A DNA stretch of 64,000 nt, taken from NCBI RefSeq assembly GCF_037975245.1, contig NC_092583.1, positions 11,425,764 through 11,489,763 of the forward strand. The letters are read 5' to 3'. The DNA is from Apostichopus japonicus. Taxonomy: Eukaryota > Echinodermata > Holothuroidea > Aspidochirotida > Stichopodidae. The translations under genes were made by a program, and so were the position numbers. Shown piece by piece: positions 58,384 to 64,000 of the stretch. The notes below the pieces were generated by a model. It did not search any database and had not been told where the DNA came from. It saw only the letters and a list, made by a program, of their open reading frames with translations. Every line of letters starts with the position of its first letter. Positions within the stretch are counted from its first letter, which is position 1.

Positions 58384-59490
58384 ACTGTCTTATATCCTGA
58401 CCTGGTCTTCAGAGAAGCCTAACGGAGGTAATCTCCTATACAGTGGTGGATTTTGTACAGAGAAAACACAGAACACTTCCCCTACAAACAACTCTCAACA
58501 CGACATCCTACTATGCACGGCCACACAGTATGAGTCTCGATCAAGCCCAATTCGACATGTGCTGCTACCCTTAACGGCGAGTATAACAGTCTCTTTTCTA
58601 ACCCCCGTGCAAAACTCTGCCTACGGTATAGAATTGCCAAGCTCGCGTTTATTCTGACTATTATGGGATATGACAAGCCATCGTCAGAAGGCTGATACAC
58701 CAGGACGTTAGGCGAATGAGGTAACCAAAAAATATGAGGTCAGCACGCGCCGGGTTTACCGTGCACAAGCTTCTTACCGCCGTTTTACACAGCTTCAATA
58801 AGCTATATATTAACAGCCTATAAGCGTGTTTTGTTCTCTCTGTGTGACAATGCTGAGAGAGGCACTCTAAATATATATGGTGTTGTTGATTTATTTCAAA
58901 GCGTCTCATGGGGTGGGGGTCGGGTGAGAGAGAAAAGCACCTCTGGGGAACACAAAAGGAAACATTTGTACCTCGATTTGTACCATTGAAGAATTGCTTT
59001 TACTTCGTGGGGACGAAAAGAACGGCATGTTAAGATATAACAGCAGTATCAATAGCCTTTATCATGGAACTTAAATAATGGTTATCCAAAATAATCCCAA
59101 ACAGGGTAGAAATTCATATCGGAAGAGGTAATTGAGTGCGATGCTAGACTAGCCTTAACTAGATTCTAGTACCGAAAGATGCTCCACCTCGGCGGGGCTG
59201 GAACAGCTTTCAAAAGGGAACCTCGCTAGGCACCCTCCTTTCATATCGCAGTCCCTTTTGGGTACATGCTTGTGTTTATCACCGACCGGAGAAACTAATA
59301 CGAATGTCTGACGGAATTAAAAGCATTTTATGTATGACACGAAATATTGCACAAAGTGGGGAAACATAAATCATTGTTTTACCCTCCGCCTGGCCTTTCA
59401 CCCCCCCCCTCCTTCTCCCCGGCCACTCATTTCATTCTGCTCTACCTCCCTTCTTCACTTCCCTTCCCTTCGCTGCTTAGACCTTTCCGC
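58384..59490. other. Upstream region of gene 3; no gene recognised
   Basis: Should include the gene 3 promoter. No motif stands out. Confidence 0.4.
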
Positions 59491-60431
59491 CAGTGGCGTC
59501 GCCAAGGGGGGGGGGGGGCCAGGGGGGGGGGGGGGGGGGCACGTGCCCCCCTGGAAAACCTAGTGCCCCCCCGGGTGCCCCCCCATCTGAGATTTGGGTT
59601 GGTAAAAAAATATATATATATTTTGTTATATTCAACTCCCATCATCTGAGTTGGTTTTTCATAAGGACAAAGAAGCACAGTAATTCGTATTTTCTTCAAA
59701 TGAGCTGCGATAAAATTAACAAGTTTATCCTTGAACGTCGGGTATCGAAGTCGTAACCCGCGCCATCACAACAGGTGTCGATATTTACATTGAATGTGTC
59801 AGTGCTCACGCCATACCAGCGGATATACAAGTCCGCTTCGCGAGCTACATGACTGTGAGAAGGGAGGGTACTGCAATATGTTGCCTTGGTCTGAGGTTGA
59901 CAGGTTAGGAGCTGACGAAATGTGAGAATGTGAGGGTCCGCAGGCACCATACTTGCCTATATTTGTGGACCCATATATTAACCCTGTTGTGTAAGGGGTG
60001 CAGAGGTCATTTGAGGTCAGATGCTTGTAGGAACAAATGGCGAATGTTCACACCTGCATACTGAGCCATACTCGATGTGTGATCCAACTTTGGATTGCAT
60101 GGTGAGATCCCTGATAGGAGCCAATAACGATGCTGGAACCTGTTACATCTTAATAGATAATGGGAGAAAACGAGAAGGACAAGAAAGGAGTCGGGGTCAT
60201 GCACACATTAATTCAACAAATGTAGCTTCTATTGATAGGGTTAGGCATAATATCGACAGCATGTGGTTCATATCCTCCGCAAAATTCTGCGCCTTGTTAA
60301 AATCATTACCTCAAAAATAGCAATTTCTGGAGATATCTTCAGATCGAATTTAGCATCAAATGTGGCAGCATTTTGCATCTAGCCCATCCTCCGTATGCGA
60401 AAATTTTCCAAAGGGGAGGGGGGGGGGGGGG

Positions 60432-60674
60432 CAGTGGCGGCGGAACCGGGGGGGCTTGGGGGCTTGCAATCTGAGAAATTGCAGGCTTGAGACCCATATT
60501 TTAGGGCTAGGTATTCGCAGCATAAAACACTCGGGAAGTGCCGTTTCCGGCCATCTGGGGGTTTGAAAAACCCAAAATTTTCTTGTACGCTCCGCGCCAA
60601 CCGATGGTGGCGCTCCGCTTAGATAGTCTCTACACATTAGTCCCCCCAATAATTTTCCCGTTCCGCCGCGCCTG
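60432..60674 (+). mobile_element. hAT-like MITE nested in a larger one
   Basis: Ends CAGTGGCGGCGGAACCGG and CCGTTCCGCCGCGCCTG, 243 bp. The flanks are G-rich, so a target duplication cannot be proven. Contains the shared core at 60584-60627. Confidence 0.7.
60584..60627 (+). repeat. Shared hAT-element core hairpin, copy 5
   Basis: TGTACGCTCCGCGCCAACCG, then ATGGTGGCGCTCCGCTTAGA. Upstream CCGTTTCCGGCCATCTGG matches copies 1, 3 and 4. Confidence 0.8.
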
Positions 60675-60807
60675 GAGGGGCACCCCATCCCCTTAGACCC
60701 CTCCCCAGGACGTTGATCCGTATCCACCTAAGTGCCCCCCCATCAAATGCTGGTGCCCCCCCTGTGCCCCCCACACTGAAAAGTCTGGTGACGCCACTGC
60801 TTTCCGC

Positions 60808-63500
60808 GCCTCCCTTTCCCGCTTTATTTCATTCTTCTCTCCATGTCCTCTTCTTAATCCCTCATCATCATCTCCCTCCACCATCTCCACAACCCCCCCC
60901 GCCCCCCCCCCCCCCCGTCTCCTCTTTTCTATCTTCCCCATATCTCTTGTATTTTGTGTGGACTCAACAGCTCTTTCTGCATCATTTTAGCAACATGCCA
61001 TGATTATCTTCCACTCTATTCCTCCTGTTATACAGTAGCTCTATAATACCAGCCAGTCAAAGACTGTCTGGGAAGTTCAACTGAGCTGTAAATCACTTTT
61101 CAACGTTTTCTCCTTTTTTTTCCTTTTCATTTCATTATAGAGAATATTTATACCAGGAGTCTGGGTTCACTATAGTGATGACCTCTGAACTTTCACGGTA
61201 TCATTTATAAAACGCGACTCTTTAGATGATGGTTGTCATTAGCAACGCAGTCAATCGCAACTTTCTATAGCCAGCTGAATAATGCAAATAGTTTGTAACT
61301 CAAAACAAACCTCTACAAGTGTAAAGAACATTGGCTTTCAGGTCACATACCCGATTATTTAAAAACAAAGAAATGTCGCTGCACAAACTGTGACATTTAC
61401 TTTCAAATTGATTAAATGAAACAGAAAACAGAGCCCTTAACAGAAGAGACGGATAGGGGCCATAGTCCCCAATAATTTCCAAGCAAAGAATGTTATGCGG
61501 ACGTGGTTATGCAATGGTCTGAATCCCAGTACTTCACCACTTATCCCCTCCCCCTCCCCTCGATTCCTGGTGAAAAGGGGGAAGAAATTAAATAAAGCAA
61601 CTTTAAAACATCGACCGAGATGAAATTTAAAATTTTCTAGAGCTGTGGTAGTTCAATTTTCCGAAACTTAAAAGATACGTTACACAGTGATGTGAACTCG
61701 GATTTCAAACTGGGTGATATGTCCAAATTCCAAATATTTCCCCGACTGAGTTAGGAGGGGTCACAAACCTTTATGGAAGGATTGTGCGCTAATAAATTAC
61801 TTTGAAGATTGAAAAGACAACAAACACTGAAGTTTTTTTTTGTCTTCACCGGCTGACAATGGAAGCGGGGTCCACGGTCCACTGACGTCCGCCACCGCCC
61901 CCACCTTCTCTTGGACTTGCCACTGACCACAGACTTAGGTGGGAAGTCATCAGTCTATTAACTTATTTACAATCATCTGTCATAATCAATAACAGCATGT
62001 TAGGGCTTCTCAGTCATGTCACATAAACCAGTCTATGGCCAAAAGTAATGTATATGTTGTTTTTAATAAGTGCAGCACTATGGGCTGCTTTATCAAGTCT
62101 CAGCAAAGGGGGGGGGGGGTGCTTTCATACAGATCGATCAGAAAATAAATTGAGTCAAGTTCGTGTATGAAAGTGAAAAATGAGATCATAATAACAAATG
62201 ATAAGTATAAAAAAATAATAATAATAATACAAAATATGCTGTTTAGAGCTTACGAAATCTTGACGTTTTTTTTCTTCATATTTTTGATTTATTTATCAAT
62301 TTTCACCCCGGCCTGCATATTTCTTGCCGCTGTGACGTCGGCTTGTGTGGTTAGACTATAACGTTGCACTGCAACCTTTAATTTCCCCCTATCGGGAAGT
62401 TCCACGATGACTCAACAGGCTCAATATCAATGAAATTATTTCGCAAAGGCTCTGACAATACATTGAACCAAAAAAAGTTGGAGGATTTGAGACATATCCA
62501 AAGAGCTGTGTGGCGTTTTAAAGCATCATGCATGTATGATAATGATAATTAATAATAATAAAACTAATGATAAGCAAAATGGTGCGTGCAGACATCGTTC
62601 AAAAGTTGGCAATTGACCCACCCGGACGGTGTTTGATTATTGGTATCGGCAATCCGGAGAACTACTGAGTTCATGGCCTGATGGATGTATGTGCGGCTGG
62701 GTGTGGGTGTATGTGTTTGTGTATGTTATCTATTTCTGTGGTCATATTCTCTGTAGAGACGTTATGAGCTTGCCTATGTGGTTTTTTTTTTCAATATCAT
62801 AATAACTGAAGGCAAAATGGAAAAGTGCAAAATAAAGAGAAGATAAAATGAGGGCCTGCAGGTGACCGTAAATCGCTTGACACATTTTTGCCATTTTAGC
62901 ATATAGCCTATACATGCATCATAGTTGGTCCCGCAAAGCAAGGCTCTAACCATTTTTGATCCTGTATATATAGGTGTATGCGTAAAAAGTGTTTGAGTGC
63001 AAAGGTGCTTCTTTAAAGTATCACAGCACGTTCAGACCCTCGCGGTGCAATTATATCATGACTGAATGATAAGGTCATTCTGTCTGCATTTTTTCTACGG
63101 TGGAAAGCTGCATGTATCATATGCCGCCATGTCAGTATAATGATGATCCGCTTATGCTGTGCGTATAAATGGCTCATCTTACTGAAAAGTATAAGAGGCG
63201 GGGTGGGGGAAGGAGGGGGGTTGGGAGGGGAGCGTATTTCAAAACTTTGTGTCTATATGCAGAATGATACAAAGTCATATTTCTTCAAAATATACTGGAA
63301 GAGATCATCAAACAGATCTTCCCTGTTCACCCCCCCACCAACCACACAGAGATCCCCTATCCCTCCATAGCCCCACTCCCCCCCCCTCCGTCATCCATCT
63401 ACCCCGCCAGTGTGAAGACTGATACCAACCTCCGCCAATGGTGACATTCATATTCATCGTTTAAACCAAGTTACTCGACTCTTTGAGGCTGTCCACAGAA
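60808..63500. other. No gene recognised
   Basis: Proline-rich open frames near 60713-61003 come from C homopolymers. The rest is AT-rich without exons. Confidence 0.4.
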
Positions 63501-63509
63501 TATTTGAGA

Positions 63510-63580
63510 TATTATAAATAATAAATACGTCATTTATATAGCGCTAATTCACAAAAAGTATCAAAGCGCTTCACAAAAAA
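63510..63580. repeat. Possible dispersed repeat end
   Basis: Contains CATTTATATAGCGCTAATTC and CAAAGCGCTTCACA, a pairing of words I have often seen at ends of dispersed repeats in animal genomes. An A-rich tract follows to about 63720. Weak call. Confidence 0.3.
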
Positions 63581-64000
63581 AAAAATAAAACGATAAAAAG
63601 GGAATAAATACAGTGAAAACAAATAATAACCTAATAAAAATAATCCTAAAATACCAACACAAAAAAGTAAAAAACAATAAGAAGTTATTAAAAATACAAT
63701 AGGAGGTTATAACAAACAAGAGACTATAAGAAGGTAATATCACGTAAAATAACTTTTTGGTATCGGCTCTACTAGTACAATATAAGATCACTCGGCTAAA
63801 TGATTGAAACCATCAATGCAATGCTATTGCAAATCATGGTGAATTCACATGGGTCGCCATAAAACCACTGGGGCCTCAAAATAGAAGCAAACCTAACAAC
63901 CGTCACTAAACTTTATGATAGGGAGATGTTTGTGGTGAACCATTGCCCCCCCCCCCCCCAAACAGCTAGGAATAATCTGTCTCCATTTAGAATATAAGAA

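Larger units (their letters stand above)
59491..60799. mobile_element. hAT-like element with a nested hAT-like MITE
   Basis: Ends CAGTGGCGTCGCCAAGG and GTGACGCCACTG, with a perfect 8-bp duplication CTTTCCGC (59483-59490 and 60800-60807). 1309 bp, with very long G tracts just inside the left end. It contains a second element at 60432-60674. No transposase is recognisable. Confidence 0.88.

Noticed and set aside
59330..59756. Gly- or Pro-rich frames
   Set aside because: Come from G/C homopolymers inside a hAT-like element.

Overview
This is animal nuclear DNA, AT-rich and full of introns, microsatellites and non-autonomous transposons. I see no bacterial, organellar or viral gene organisation. 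The high density of (TA)n tracts, hAT-like miniature elements and secreted modular proteins fits a marine invertebrate. An echinoderm, perhaps a sea cucumber, is my best guess, but it is inference and nothing here proves it.

The coding content is three paralogous genes for secreted modular proteins, rebuilt here by hand from exon ends and splice phase. Gene 1 is on the + strand (12202 to about 21618). Gene 2 is on the - strand (38801 to at least 30101). Gene 3 is on the - strand (58383 to at least 46702). Each starts with a signal-peptide exon ending in a Gln-Glu/Ser-rich linker, then a 204-nt exon encoding one complete von Willebrand factor type C (vWC) domain. Genes 2 and 3 then carry four exons for four related modules of about 145-155 residues, called A, B, C and D here. 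Each module has an LW-x-x-G/S core, an Asp/Gly-rich loop in most copies, and four cysteines, two of them around a Y/F-x-C-V-E-F/L core. Gene 1 has only module A, then a candidate short Asp-rich last exon. Every exon junction found in the three genes is phase 1, so each module is a symmetrical exon. I cannot name the A-D module family. Genes 2 and 3 are tandem in the same orientation, and gene 1 converges on gene 2. The 3' ends of genes 2 and 3 are not settled.

Layout: 1-12.2 kb holds repeats, including a GTCA satellite, a nested hAT-like element and two more hAT-like elements, with no recognisable gene. 12.2-21.6 kb is gene 1. 21.6-30 kb is satellites, a tRNA-derived element and a hAT-like element inside a satellite. 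30.1-38.8 kb is gene 2, with a dead LINE in intron 1 and a hAT-like element in intron 5. 38.8-46.7 kb is mostly featureless, with one candidate orphan exon at 39.2 kb. 46.7-58.4 kb is gene 3, with a dead PIF/Harbinger transposon in intron 4. 58.4-64 kb is non-coding, with a nested 1.3-kb hAT-like element.

A second system is a set of hAT-like elements recognisable by CAGTGGCG-type ends and 8-bp target duplications. Five of them, whose ends otherwise differ, share one internal core of about 95 bp containing a GC-rich hairpin.
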